Origin: Scytonema tolypothrichoides VB-61278
GTDB lineage: Bacteria > Cyanobacteriota > Cyanobacteriia > Cyanobacteriales > Nostocaceae
DNA: 64,000 nucleotides
Direction: 5' to 3'
Assembly (NCBI RefSeq): GCF_000828085.3
Contig: NZ_JXCA02000030.1
Coordinates: 368,166 to 432,165, forward strand
The notes beneath the pieces were generated by a model, which saw only the letters and a list, made by a program, of their open reading frames with translations, was not told where the DNA came from and ran no database searches. The position numbers were made by a program, and so were the translations under genes. Of the stretch, positions 49,353-58,826 are shown one piece after another (the stretch's first letter is position 1; every line of letters starts with the position of its first letter).

Positions 49353-51281
49353 GTGAGATCACTTTTAGGATTAATCTTATTAAGTTCTATAGTTACCCCC
49401 TCTATCGCTTTGGCGCAAGAACAATCCCTCAAGGTTGTTTTTCCGAAAACAAACTACCAGACTTCTGCCCAGAAAATTTTCTTTCTTGGTACAGCACCAT
49501 CAAGTGGAGAGGTTCTGATCAATAATCAGCCAGTAACCCGTAGCAAGTCTGGTCATTTTGCCCCAAGTTTACCCTTACAGTTGGGAGAAAATCTTTTTAC
49601 TGTCCGCTACCAAAATCAAGAAATCCAGATTCGGGTGACAAGACTTTCCACTCAACCGGAAGTCCCACAGGCATTAGCCTTTGGAAAAGATTCTCTCACG
49701 CCAAGGGTGGACATTGCCAAACTTCCAGGAGAACAGATTTGTTTTAGTGCCTTAGCCCCTAGGGCGACTCCCAGAGGGAGTATCGCCCCTGGGACCGCTT
49801 CCTCTGGGAGTATCGCCGCACCGAATGTGAGTGTTTCTGTAAAATTGGGAAATCAAACTGTTTCTCTTTTACCCCAACCTCAACAGGCACAACTACCAGC
49901 AAATTCTGCTGCCTTAACAGGGCAAAACCAACCCTCAACCCAGTCTAGCGCTGGTAAATATCAGGGTTGTATGACAGTTCCTCAGTTTAATCCTCAACTG
50001 TACGGTAACAACATTGTCTCTGGTGCTGTTGCTGAGAATTCTGCCAGAAATCTAGATTTGGGTAAACCAGAATTCCAACTCACCATAAATGGTCAAACAA
50101 TAACTCAGCAAGGAACCGGAAAAATCACCATTCTCTCACCTGAACAGTTGGAAGTTGTGGAGGTAATAGCAGACTTTGGAGTTGCACGCACTGGTCCGAG
50201 TACAGATTATTCTAGACTAACACCTCTACCTAAAGGCACACGAGCAACAGTCACAGGACGCGAAGGTGAGTGGTTGCGTTTGGACTATGGTGCTTGGATC
50301 AATACTAAGGAAACTCGTCTTTTAGTAGGAGCAGTTCCTCCACACAGTATCATCCGCAGTGTTGGCTATCGTAGGCTTCCAAGTATGACAGAAATGGTTT
50401 TCCCCCTGCAAGTTCCTGTTCCTGTGAGTGTGCAGCAAGGTGACCAGACTTTTACTCTGACTCTTCATAATACCACTGCTCAGACAGATATTATTCGCTT
50501 AGATGATGATCCTTTGATCTCTCGCTTAGATTGGCAACAATTACCACCTACTGTCGGTGGGGGACAGCCAGGAGTGCAGTACACTTTTAACCTCAAAAAA
50601 GCTCAGCAGTGGGGGTATAAGCTGAGGTACGATAACACGAGTCTGGTGCTATCTTTACGTCACTCTCCTTTTCTCTCCTCTACTAATACTAGGGAAAGAA
50701 GGGGGATGTTCGCCATACAAAAGCCCTTATCTGGAATCAAGATATTACTCGATCCAGGACATGGAGGTAAAGAATCTGGTGCATCGGGACCAACAGGTTA
50801 TCTGGAAAAAGATGTGAATTTGGTGGTTTCTAAGTTAGTGCGGGATGAGTTGGTGAAGCGAGGAGCGAAAGTGGTGATGACACGGGAAGATGATAAGGAA
50901 GTGTCGCTAAACGATCGTGTGGCAATTATTGATAAAGAAGAACCAGCGATCGCCATCTCCATACATTACAACTCCCTACCCGATGAAGGTGATGCCGAAA
51001 ACACTAAGGGAGTGGCAACTTTTTGGTATCATCCCCAAGTTCACAGCTTCGCAGTTTTTATGCAAAAGTATGTTGTTAGCAAGTTAGGACGACCATCCTA
51101 TGGGGTCTTTTGGGATAATTTAGCACTGACACGTCCAGCAAGTACACCGTCTGTCTTGCTGGAATTGGGTTTTATGAGCAACCCTAGTGAATTTGAGTGG
51201 GTGACAAATCCTCAGGAACAAAAGAAGTTGGCAAAAGTCATAGGTGATGGAATTGTTGAGTGGTTCCGTAGTGTCCGCTGA
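49353..51281 (+). CDS. N-acetylmuramoyl-L-alanine amidase (Amidase_3 with SH3-type domain)
   Basis: 642 residues starting at GTG 49353. Signal peptide MRSLLGLILLSSIVTPSIALAQ; a beta-rich N-terminal region; an SH3b-like segment at ~270-335 (VARTGPSTDYSRLTPLPKGT). The catalytic domain from ~465 keeps zinc and catalytic residues in LLDPGHGGKESGASGPTGYL, EKDVNL, SIHYNSLPD and LLELGFMSNP. Cleaves the amide bond between muramic acid and the peptide stem in periplasmic peptidoglycan; in filamentous cyanobacteria AmiC-type enzymes also shape septal junctions (family knowledge). Residues ~133-156 (APRATPRGSIAPGTASSGSI) are encoded by an inserted palindromic repeat. Confidence 0.92.
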   Translation: MRSLLGLILLSSIVTPSIALAQEQSLKVVFPKTNYQTSAQKIFFLGTAPSSGEVLINNQPVTRSKSGHFAPSLPLQLGENLFTVRYQNQEIQIRVTRLSTQPEVPQALAFGKDSLTPRVDIAKLPGEQICFSALAPRATPRGSIAPGTASSGSIAAPNVSVSVKLGNQTVSLLPQPQQAQLPANSAALTGQNQPSTQSSAGKYQGCMTVPQFNPQLYGNNIVSGAVAENSARNLDLGKPEFQLTINGQTITQQGTGKITILSPEQLEVVEVIADFGVARTGPSTDYSRLTPLPKGTRATVTGREGEWLRLDYGAWINTKETRLLVGAVPPHSIIRSVGYRRLPSMTEMVFPLQVPVPVSVQQGDQTFTLTLHNTTAQTDIIRLDDDPLISRLDWQQLPPTVGGGQPGVQYTFNLKKAQQWGYKLRYDNTSLVLSLRHSPFLSSTNTRERRGMFAIQKPLSGIKILLDPGHGGKESGASGPTGYLEKDVNLVVSKLVRDELVKRGAKVVMTREDDKEVSLNDRVAIIDKEEPAIAISIHYNSLPDEGDAENTKGVATFWYHPQVHSFAVFMQKYVVSKLGRPSYGVFWDNLALTRPASTPSVLLELGFMSNPSEFEWVTNPQEQKKLAKVIGDGIVEWFRSVR

Positions 51282-51880
51282 TGCCTAAGCGAAATATGTA
51301 CAGCGTTGGAAAACAAGGTTATTCTAGGTTTTTTCTGAATTAATACTGATGCTCGTCTAAAAAGCTGTTTTATATTTAACTTACAGAATGTGTCGCCTGA
51401 AGCCTTTTATTGGTTTGGCTCACTCTGGAAAGTTAGATGTGGTTCAGCTTAGCAGTATTCAATTAGGTAGAACACACAGCAATGCTGTGTCGCTATCATA
51501 TGATTTGTCATTTATACAAATCACATCTAGTGTCATAAAAAAATACAACGTAGACGTGGATGATCTCATTCTTAAAGTTTTCTTATACCAAAGTTTTAGT
51601 TCTTTATGAAGTCATTTTTTTGAATCAAGAAGGCACAATATAGGTAGAATAGTCTTTTGTGACACTATGCGTGATATTTTATTATTTTTATTTTAGGTAA
51701 TTGATAATACGTCATTTAATCTTATAATAAAGTGAGTTGACGATTATTAGTATTATTTAATACAATATTTTCGGCAAAGATATTTCCTATATAAGTAGCA
51801 TCTACAACATAGGTATTTTCCATAACTATGTAGTCAACTCAAATCTTCCCAAAACACTTTTTCTTAAGAAAGGATGAGCC
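51282..51880. other. Gene-free gap before the lectin/FG-GAP gene
   Basis: 599 AT-rich bases. A palindrome ACACAGCAATGCTGTGT lies at 51475-51491. A 73-codon frame at 51388-51609 has no recognisable motif or ribosome site and is not called. Confidence 0.55.
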
Positions 51881-53713
51881 ATGGTGCAAACTTTAAGCGT
51901 TTCTGGAACAACCAACTATACGGCTGCCGCTACTCCCCAAATTGTTGCTGCCAATTTGACTATTTCTGACCCTGATACTAACACTCTAAATGGTGTTTCG
52001 GTTATCATTAACTCTAACTTCAAGACAGATGAAGACCGGCTTGGGATTGCTGGACAGAACGGTACCAATGGCACTATCAATAATCTGAACTGGAACTACG
52101 ACACAACAAGAGGGGTTTTAAGCATAACTGGTACCGGTTCCAACGAAGCTTACCAGAATGCACTGCGCCAAGTTACTTACAGTAATATCAGTGGCAATCC
52201 CACTACAGCAGTGCGTAGCATTGAATTTTCTCTGGGGACGACCTTAGGAAGTGCAGAAAATAACCGCTTTTACGAGTTTGTCTCTGCTCCCAATATTACC
52301 TGGACAGATGCTCGGTCTGCAGCTGCTAATCGTGAGTACTTCGGACTCAAAGGTTATTTAGCAACGATCACCTCTGCGGCAGAACAAAACTTCATCCAAG
52401 GCAAAGTTCAAGGAAATGGTTGGATAGGAGGTAGCGATACTGCTACTGAGGGGGACTGGCGTTGGGTAACAGGACCAGAAGCTGGAACCCCGTTTTGGAA
52501 TGGAGATCCAAATGGTACTTCTGTTGAAGGTCGTTACAGCAACTGGGGACCTGGTGAACCAAACGACCTTAACAACAACGAAGACTACGCCCACGTCATT
52601 GGTAATTCCGCCATTGGTCAAGCTGTACTAGGTAAATGGAATGACCTTCCCAACGCTGTGGAGAGTGGAAATTATCTACCTCAGGGTTACATTGTAGAGT
52701 ACGGTGGCTTACAAGGCGATCCAACTCTACAACTGACTGGTAGCGTCAGTGTTAACGTGACTGGAAATGCTTCAGTTAATGCTAAGACTTCTAAATTTGA
52801 TTTCAGTGGCGACGGCAAACCAGACATCCTGTGGCGGAACTCTCGTACTGATGAGACTGCTATTTGGAAGATGAATGGTACCACATTTGAAGAGTCAATC
52901 TCACTTCCGAAAACCTTTAGTAATGCCTGGCAAATTAAAGGTCAAGGAGACTTTACAGGTGATGGCAAAGTCGATATCCTGTGGCGGAACTCTCTTACTG
53001 GCGAGAATAGCATCTGGCGCATGAATGGTACTACCTTTGACCAGGCAACTTTAACTACCTCAGTCGCTGATCCTGCCTGGGAAATTAAAGGTGTATCAGA
53101 CTTTACAGGTGATGGCAAACAAGACATCCTATGGCGCAACAACCGCACAGGTGAAAATTCAATATGGGAAATGGATGGTACTGCCCTAAAACAATCTACC
53201 TTGCTTCCCTCAGCAGATACTGCTTGGGAAATCAAAGGTCTCGCAGATTTTACAGGTGATGGCAAAGACGAAATTCTCTGGCGCAATAAGACTACAGGCG
53301 AGAATTCAATCTGGCAATTAGATGGTACTACCTTCAAACAGTCTACCCCACTGACCGCATATGCAGGAGATGTTTCTTGGGATATTGTCAGTGAGGCAGA
53401 CTTTACAGGTGATGGCAAAGTCGATATTTTGTGGCGGAACTACCGCACAGGTGACAACGCTATCTTGCCGATGGATGGTACAAATCCACAACAGGTTATC
53501 TCGTTAAGTAAAATCGAGGATACTCGCTGGGAAGTCGAAGGGGTGGCAGACTTTACAAATGATGGTAAAGTTGACATCCTCTGGCGCAACTATGGTACTG
53601 ACCAGACTGCTATTTCGCGGATCACTGGTTCTAATTTAGAACAACCGCTTGCACTTCCCCAAACTGGTAGTACTGCTTGGGAAATCAGTTTCCCATCTTC
53701 CTACCCGGTTTGA
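51881..53713 (+). CDS. C-type-lectin-like protein with FG-GAP/VCBS-type repeats
   Basis: 610 residues; ATG 51881 follows AAGGA. No signal peptide. Residues 1-120 are a cadherin-like beta domain (TISDPDTNTLNGVSVIINSN). ~125-275 is a C-type lectin-like fold (YEFVSAPNITWTDARSAAAN, then GYIVEYGG at the end, with NWGPGEPNDLNNNEDYAHV as the sugar-loop region). From ~305 to the end six repeats of the form DFTGDGKxDILWRNxRTGEN, IWxMDGTT form a probable propeller; each has an Asp-rich calcium loop. Secretion is probably by a type I or other non-Sec route (inference). Surface sugar binding is likely. Confidence 0.85.
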   Translation: MVQTLSVSGTTNYTAAATPQIVAANLTISDPDTNTLNGVSVIINSNFKTDEDRLGIAGQNGTNGTINNLNWNYDTTRGVLSITGTGSNEAYQNALRQVTYSNISGNPTTAVRSIEFSLGTTLGSAENNRFYEFVSAPNITWTDARSAAANREYFGLKGYLATITSAAEQNFIQGKVQGNGWIGGSDTATEGDWRWVTGPEAGTPFWNGDPNGTSVEGRYSNWGPGEPNDLNNNEDYAHVIGNSAIGQAVLGKWNDLPNAVESGNYLPQGYIVEYGGLQGDPTLQLTGSVSVNVTGNASVNAKTSKFDFSGDGKPDILWRNSRTDETAIWKMNGTTFEESISLPKTFSNAWQIKGQGDFTGDGKVDILWRNSLTGENSIWRMNGTTFDQATLTTSVADPAWEIKGVSDFTGDGKQDILWRNNRTGENSIWEMDGTALKQSTLLPSADTAWEIKGLADFTGDGKDEILWRNKTTGENSIWQLDGTTFKQSTPLTAYAGDVSWDIVSEADFTGDGKVDILWRNYRTGDNAILPMDGTNPQQVISLSKIEDTRWEVEGVADFTNDGKVDILWRNYGTDQTAISRITGSNLEQPLALPQTGSTAWEISFPSSYPV

Positions 53714-53756
53714 AGATAAGTTGCATAAGAGTGAATTGACTCTGTGATTTAATTCC

Positions 53757-53810
53757 CTCGCAGGTGTGGTCAATAGTTTTGTTTATCACACCTGTGAGTT
53801 TTTATTTTTG
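53757..53810 (+). terminator. Rho-independent terminator after the lectin gene
   Basis: A 12-base stem with one non-Watson-Crick pair (CTCGCAGGTGTG 53757-53768, CACACCTGTGAG 53787-53798), followed by TTTTTATTTTTG. Confidence 0.85.
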
Positions 53811-54866
53811 AACAAATTTTAACTTCGTGAGAAAATTATATCAAGTCCGTTGAATTATATCGTGTTCGGTTAAAGACTTATCATTAAGACCGCAGGGGGG
53901 CAGAGGAGCAGAGGAGCAGAGGGGAAGGGTTTTGAAGGTTGATGCATAGATTCAGGAATTATAACTAATTAGCCGAACTTGGTATTAGTTATTATCAAGT
54001 GTTTATCCGGACTTGATATTAGAACGTTTTGTCATGTCTGCAATTACAAAAACAGTAGCTACGAAAGAAACTCCCTCGGCACACGAGGTGCAGGGGTGCA
54101 AGGGCGGTCTTGAAAAGGAAAACAGACTAATCAACTGATTAATTTATACCCAACAAATTAGACTAGGCGCGCTACTACAATTCTTCTTATACCAATTCTC
54201 CAAGAAGATGCACTTTATTTTTAAAACGTTAGCGTAGCGTGCGCCCTTGGCGCATACCGCCAAGAACGCCTTAGACGCGCAGCGGCGTGCCGTAGGCTAG
54301 AACGCCAAGACAAGAGCAAGAAGAGAGATTTAATTATTTAGTGCAAGTTTATAGAGAATCGGTATTAATAGCAACCGTATTCACTTCTAAATCTCGCAGC
54401 CAAACGTCAAAGTCGGCTTACAGCAATTTTCGGGTAAATAGACCACATTGTAGGGGCGCAAAGCCTTGCGCCCCAACGATTGATTGTGGTTCAAATAGAT
54501 GAAAAACGCTGTAAATTCTTGTGTTGTAATTTTTCTAATCTAATTTTCTTCAACCCAGTATCCCTGGGTCATTTGTTATGTTGGTGTTGCATAATTACGG
54601 GATGTTTTTGAACTTTTGTAAACTAAAAAACCTAACTTCTTCGCGCACTTCGCGTCTATGTCCTATGCCCTGCGGGCACGCTGCGCTAACGGACACGCTA
54701 ACCCCTAAGGGGGCGCTGCGCAAACGCTAACGTGGTTCAATAATTCATCCCTATTTTATGGGACGCCGTCATGTTTTTGTCTAAACTCCACAATATGACA
54801 ATGGAAATTTAGTTTGTAGGGTGCGATCGCCCTGAGTGAGTCTCGCGTATGGGCGATCGCCTGCTG
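53811..54866. repeat. 1-kb repeat-rich gap
   Basis: Contains GCAGAGGAGCAGAGG tandem units (53896-53925), a palindrome GGGGCGCAAAGCCTTGCGCCCC core at 54454-54475, GC-rich HIP-like blocks (54225-54310), and a composite repeat at 54641-54735 with CCCCTAAGGGGGCGCTGCGC that recurs at 55590-55620. No coding frame seen. Confidence 0.75.
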
Positions 54867-55463
54867 TCACGCCCCAAACTCCTTATCATCTGGTGTTCGC
54901 CGCCACTCGTGCAATATTGGCATAGTAAATAAACCCCATGCCAAACCAGTCATTAACCCAAAAGACGTAACAACGTAATTATTAAAACTCCACCAACCTA
55001 AAACCTCTGCTGCTAATTCCAGTGGATACGCCATCATCAGAACACTAGCTAGCGCCACACCACTCCAACCATACTGACTTAACCAGTAAAAACCTCTACC
55101 ACCTGTAAATCCATATAACAGACGCGTTATCAACAAGCCGGTCACAGTACCGTAACAACGCATACATACAGCCATAATATACGGTGGTGATAATGCTACC
55201 CCCATATCTGGCTGCGGACATACATGAACGCCCATGAAATAAATAATATTCGCAATTACGGGTAACATCGGCAACCCAGACGCCGCCAAAAAAGGAGCGG
55301 TAAGTGGTCCTACCACCATCCCTGCTAATAAGAAATCAGCGATACGCGTTCGCGCAGCGTGTCCGAAGGACTCAGCGTCAAGCCTCCGGCTTATCTCACT
55401 CACCCAACCAATTTGAAAGTGCTGAGTAGAAGAACTTTTTTTAAAAACTAATCCTGGCAACAT
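54867..55463 (-). CDS. DUF2085 membrane protein
   Basis: 198 residues from ATG 55463; a TTG 11 codons upstream is possible. About five membrane segments. The DUF2085 core is VHVCPQPDMGVALSPPYIMA and CMRCYGTVTGLLI, with HxCPQ and CxRC conserved cysteines that suggest metal or redox binding. The N-terminal stretch EISRRLDAESFGHAART is encoded by a palindromic repeat (55344-55397 on the plus strand), an in-frame insertion. It lies between two copies of the composite CCCCTAAGGGGGCGCTGCGC repeat. Function of the family is unknown. Confidence 0.85.
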   Translation of the reverse strand: MLPGLVFKKSSSTQHFQIGWVSEISRRLDAESFGHAARTRIADFLLAGMVVGPLTAPFLAASGLPMLPVIANIIYFMGVHVCPQPDMGVALSPPYIMAVCMRCYGTVTGLLITRLLYGFTGGRGFYWLSQYGWSGVALASVLMMAYPLELAAEVLGWWSFNNYVVTSFGLMTGLAWGLFTMPILHEWRRTPDDKEFGA

Positions 55464-55559
55464 TGCTTTCTTCTTTCGTTTTTCCTTCGCGTCCAAAGAC
55501 TGCGGGAAGCCACTACCCTATGGCTAACGCCACGCCTTACGGCTATCGGGAACGACTTC

Positions 55560-55636
55560 GTCGAACGTGTCTACGCGTCTATGTCCTACGGACACGCTAG
55601 CCCCTAAGGGGGCGCTGCGCAAACGCTAACGCGGTT
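55560..55636. repeat. Composite repeat upstream of the DUF2085 gene
   Basis: Carries GCGTCTATGTCCTA, GGACACGCTAGCCCCTAAGG and GCGCTGCGCAAACGCTAACG, a direct-orientation relative of 54641-54735. Confidence 0.85.
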
Positions 55637-55644
55637 TATTTTTT

Positions 55645-55673
55645 AAAAACAAGGTGGGCAATACTTGCCCACC
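55645..55673 (-). terminator. Rho-independent terminator after agrE
   Basis: A perfect 9-bp stem (GGTGGGCAA 55653-55661, TTGCCCACC 55665-55673) with a 3-base loop, followed on the minus strand by TTGTTTTT. It lies 8 bases past the agrE stop. Confidence 0.8.
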
Positions 55674-55681
55674 CTACTTTC

Positions 55682-57793
55682 TTAACTCACTTTAGCAGTA
55701 TACGGACTCGTTAACTTCTGCAACTGCTGTAGTAACAAACTGAGGAACAATCCAACATCTGTCACCACACCAACTGATTCTATAGAACCTCTGTCGCTCA
55801 ACTTTGTCACCACAGCTGGATTAATATCCACACAAACCATCTTCACACCAGCGGGAGTCATATTCCCCACGCCTATTGAGTGCAGCATACTCGACAGCAT
55901 CAAAATCATATCTGCACCTTTGAGCAGTCGGGCGTATTCAGTTTGTGCTTTGATCAAATCCATCTCGGTATCGGGCAAAGGACCATCATCGCGAATGGAA
56001 CCAGCCAGACAGAATGGAACTTTATTACGGACGCATTCATACATAACGCCACTGTGAATGACTCCAGCCTCAACAGCTTTGGCAATACTACCATAACGGC
56101 GAATGGTATTGATGACTTTGAGGTGATGGCGGTGTCCACCGCGTACAGACACACCCCGCTTCATATCCACACCGAGAGAAGTTCCCATCATTGCTTGCTC
56201 AATGTCGTGGACAGCGATCGCATTTCCACCCAGTAGCGCCTGCACGTATCCTTCTCTAATCAGTTTCGACAGATGTTCACCGCCTCCAGTGTGAATCACC
56301 ACTGGCCCCGCTGTGACAACTACTTTACCACCACCATCCCTAATTTTACGTAATTCCCAAGCCACTTGTTCAACGACAAGTTCCACACGTCGCTCACTGG
56401 AAACTCCCGACGACATAAAGCTGAATTCTTCAGCATTGCGTTTTTCCCGTGATTCTGTTTTGCGGACGGTGCGAATACCGAGCACATCCACAACCACTTC
56501 TTCACCGACTTCAACATCGCGTAGTAGTTTACACTGGGCAACTATACCTTTGGGTGTTCGAGTGATGGCGATCGCCCCATCCATCCGCTGATTCTGTACC
56601 TTCACCCATTCACCGTTAATCCGCACTTCCGTGGGATAAATCGTGCTAACGTAAAAATCATCAGGAGCCACACCTGCTTGAATGACTGGCTCCAACTTGG
56701 CATCGCGCTCATCTTGAGGTAAGTCTACCGCACCCAAATCAATCAGATGCGATATGATGCTTTCCATCACCTCATGGGAAGGCGCTGATACTTTTACCTT
56801 AGCTGCTGATGTACTTTGCCGCTGTTCTCCCAGTGAGAAATTCAGCACTTGGAAGCTACCACCGTTATCAACAATCAAATCCAAAGCCCGGTTAATCAAA
56901 CCAGAGTCAAGCAAGTGTCCTTCTAGGTTAAAGACGCGACTCTCCACCGACACATTCGCGTGAAGTTCTTCCCGTACTGGTTCTGTCACTCGTAGCGTCA
57001 AACATTTCGCCGCGCCACCAGCTTTGAGAAATTCCGTCAGTGGTGTTTCAATAACTTGGAAACCAACTTCTGCAAGGCGTGTTTTGAGTGGTTCACTCGC
57101 CTTATTCATCACAACAATGCTTTCAATATTCACCGCATTGCAAGCGAAGTTTACCGCGTCAGCTTCTGTAATTGCTATCCGTTTGTGTTGCGGTACCCGC
57201 ATTTCAATTAAGCGGTTGGAGTAAGAGTCAAACGCAGGTGGATAGTACAGTAGATAACCATTAGCCAGCGGACAAAAGCAAGTATCTAGGTGGTAGAAAC
57301 GCTCATCAATCAGTCGCAACGACAACACCTCAATATCCAGCCATTTTGCTAGATAAGGGTGAGAATCTAATTCTGTACGGAAACCGTATCCAGCCCAAAG
57401 CCAGCGTCCTTCCCGATCCAAGAGTGCGTCCCCTGCACCTTCAAAGGGTAAGTCTTTGGGTAATTCGTGGACAGTATACCCGTTATCCTCAAACCATTGC
57501 TTGAAATAAGGCTCCTCGCCTTGACGCTCTTTATGTAAAAAACGACTCAGTACAACTGTTTTCCCTAGTACCAAACCAGCATTTGCTGTAAACACCATAT
57601 CGGGCCAGCCTTTCTGGGGTGGTACGATATCAACAATCGCGTGTTCTTTGAGGATGTGATGCAATTTGTCCCACTGTTCTACAGCACGGTCTTGCGATGA
57701 CTTGTGAATGTTCCCTTCCATCCAGGGGTTAATCACATAGTCTACATCGTAGAAGTGGGGAGGACAGATTAAAAAGCGAATCTGGGAAGTCAT
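55682..57793 (-). CDS. agrE: AgrE, bifunctional arginine dihydrolase / ornithine cyclodeaminase
   Basis: 703 residues, the length of Anabaena AgrE. The N-terminal guanidine-modifying domain (~1-285) hydrolyses arginine to ornithine, CO2 and ammonia; catalytic Cys264 (GGAAKCLTLR) and His168 (ERFYHLDTCFCP) are present at the numbers known for the family. The middle contains a LOR/SDH-type domain; the C-terminal part (GPVVIHTGGGEHLSKLIREG, GHRHHLKVINTIRRYGS) is the NAD-dependent ornithine cyclodeaminase giving proline. The enzyme degrades arginine released from cyanophycin, important in heterocyst-forming cyanobacteria (family knowledge). Monocistronic with its own terminator. Confidence 0.95.
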   Translation of the reverse strand: MTSQIRFLICPPHFYDVDYVINPWMEGNIHKSSQDRAVEQWDKLHHILKEHAIVDIVPPQKGWPDMVFTANAGLVLGKTVVLSRFLHKERQGEEPYFKQWFEDNGYTVHELPKDLPFEGAGDALLDREGRWLWAGYGFRTELDSHPYLAKWLDIEVLSLRLIDERFYHLDTCFCPLANGYLLYYPPAFDSYSNRLIEMRVPQHKRIAITEADAVNFACNAVNIESIVVMNKASEPLKTRLAEVGFQVIETPLTEFLKAGGAAKCLTLRVTEPVREELHANVSVESRVFNLEGHLLDSGLINRALDLIVDNGGSFQVLNFSLGEQRQSTSAAKVKVSAPSHEVMESIISHLIDLGAVDLPQDERDAKLEPVIQAGVAPDDFYVSTIYPTEVRINGEWVKVQNQRMDGAIAITRTPKGIVAQCKLLRDVEVGEEVVVDVLGIRTVRKTESREKRNAEEFSFMSSGVSSERRVELVVEQVAWELRKIRDGGGKVVVTAGPVVIHTGGGEHLSKLIREGYVQALLGGNAIAVHDIEQAMMGTSLGVDMKRGVSVRGGHRHHLKVINTIRRYGSIAKAVEAGVIHSGVMYECVRNKVPFCLAGSIRDDGPLPDTEMDLIKAQTEYARLLKGADMILMLSSMLHSIGVGNMTPAGVKMVCVDINPAVVTKLSDRGSIESVGVVTDVGLFLSLLLQQLQKLTSPYTAKVS

Positions 57794-57951
57794 ATGGTTA
57801 GATGCAGTTAGCCTTTCTCTTATACAAATTTTTACGGTCTTACATTGTATTATCTAATACTTTTGACGCACTAAAGTCAAATTTATGTTACGTATATTGT
57901 AGACAGTAGAAGCCCACAATCTATTTTATCCTGCAACGGGTATAAAGCTGA

Positions 57952-58707
57952 CTATTTCAATACTCCATCTTCCATATGCGCCACTCGGTCAGCCAAATCT
58001 AAAATCCGTGGATCATGAGTCACAATTAACACTGTGCAGCCTTGCTCTTTTGCGAGTCCACGCAATAACTCCATGACCAAATGTCCGCTGTGAGAGTCTA
58101 AAGCAGCCGTTGGTTCATCTGCCATGATAACCTGTGGACGACCAGTTAAGGCACGGGCGATCGCCACTCTTTGTTTTTGTCCTCCCGACAAATCACGCGG
58201 AAGCAACTTTGCTTTATCAGCCAGTCCCACTTGTTCCAACAAAGCTTGTGCTTCTTTGCGTGCGAACTTTCCACGAATTCCTTTTACATTCAACGCTGTT
58301 TCTACATTTTCAATCGCTGTGAGTGCTGGAAACAAGTTAAAATCCTGAAAAATAAAGCCAATGTTTTGTCTTCGGAACTTAGCTAGTTCAGTTCGAGACA
58401 TTCTCGTAATTTCTTGCCCAAGTAAATAAACATTGCCAGCCGTCGGAGTCAAAAGTCCCGCTAAAATAGACAGCAAAGTCGTTTTCCCTGAGCCAGAAGG
58501 TCCCATTAAAATTTCTATATCACCCTTTTTGATCTCCCAGTAAACTTTTTTCAGGATTTGAAGGCGCTGTTGCTTGGAATTAATAACCATTTCCACCCCC
58601 TTGGCAATAATTGCCCCTCTTGGGGTGTAATTCATTTGAAACTTGCTCTGAGCAAATTTATCAAATTTCTTTTTATAATCAGCCATCTCCTCAAATTCTT
58701 TAGGCAT
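57952..58707 (-). CDS. ABC transporter ATPase, DevA/LolD type
   Basis: 251 residues. Walker A LMGPSGSGKTTLLSILAGLL, Q-loop FIFQDFNLFPAL, signature LSGGQKQRVAIARALT, Walker B VIMADEPTAALDS and H-loop IVTHDPRI are intact; MacB/LolD/DevA subfamily. An N-terminal ~45 residues (YKKKFDKFAQSKFQMNYTPR) precede the usual start of the fold; a second Met at residue 8 is an alternative start. It lies 119 bases after a DevC-like permease on the same strand, so the two probably form one complex. Confidence 0.9.
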   Translation of the reverse strand: MPKEFEEMADYKKKFDKFAQSKFQMNYTPRGAIIAKGVEMVINSKQQRLQILKKVYWEIKKGDIEILMGPSGSGKTTLLSILAGLLTPTAGNVYLLGQEITRMSRTELAKFRRQNIGFIFQDFNLFPALTAIENVETALNVKGIRGKFARKEAQALLEQVGLADKAKLLPRDLSGGQKQRVAIARALTGRPQVIMADEPTAALDSHSGHLVMELLRGLAKEQGCTVLIVTHDPRILDLADRVAHMEDGVLK

Positions 58708-58826
58708 ATATAGTTTTTTATGATTAGTTGATATTTGTTGAGTGCTTTCGACTACTAAATATTTACTGTTCGGTTTTTGTCATAATTAGCACTGAGTTTC
58801 AGAAAAGTTAATAAGTAGCAAGAAAA

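Noticed and set aside
51388..51609. 73-codon plus-strand frame
   Set aside because: No motif, no clear ribosome-binding site, and AT-rich composition like the surrounding gap; could be chance.
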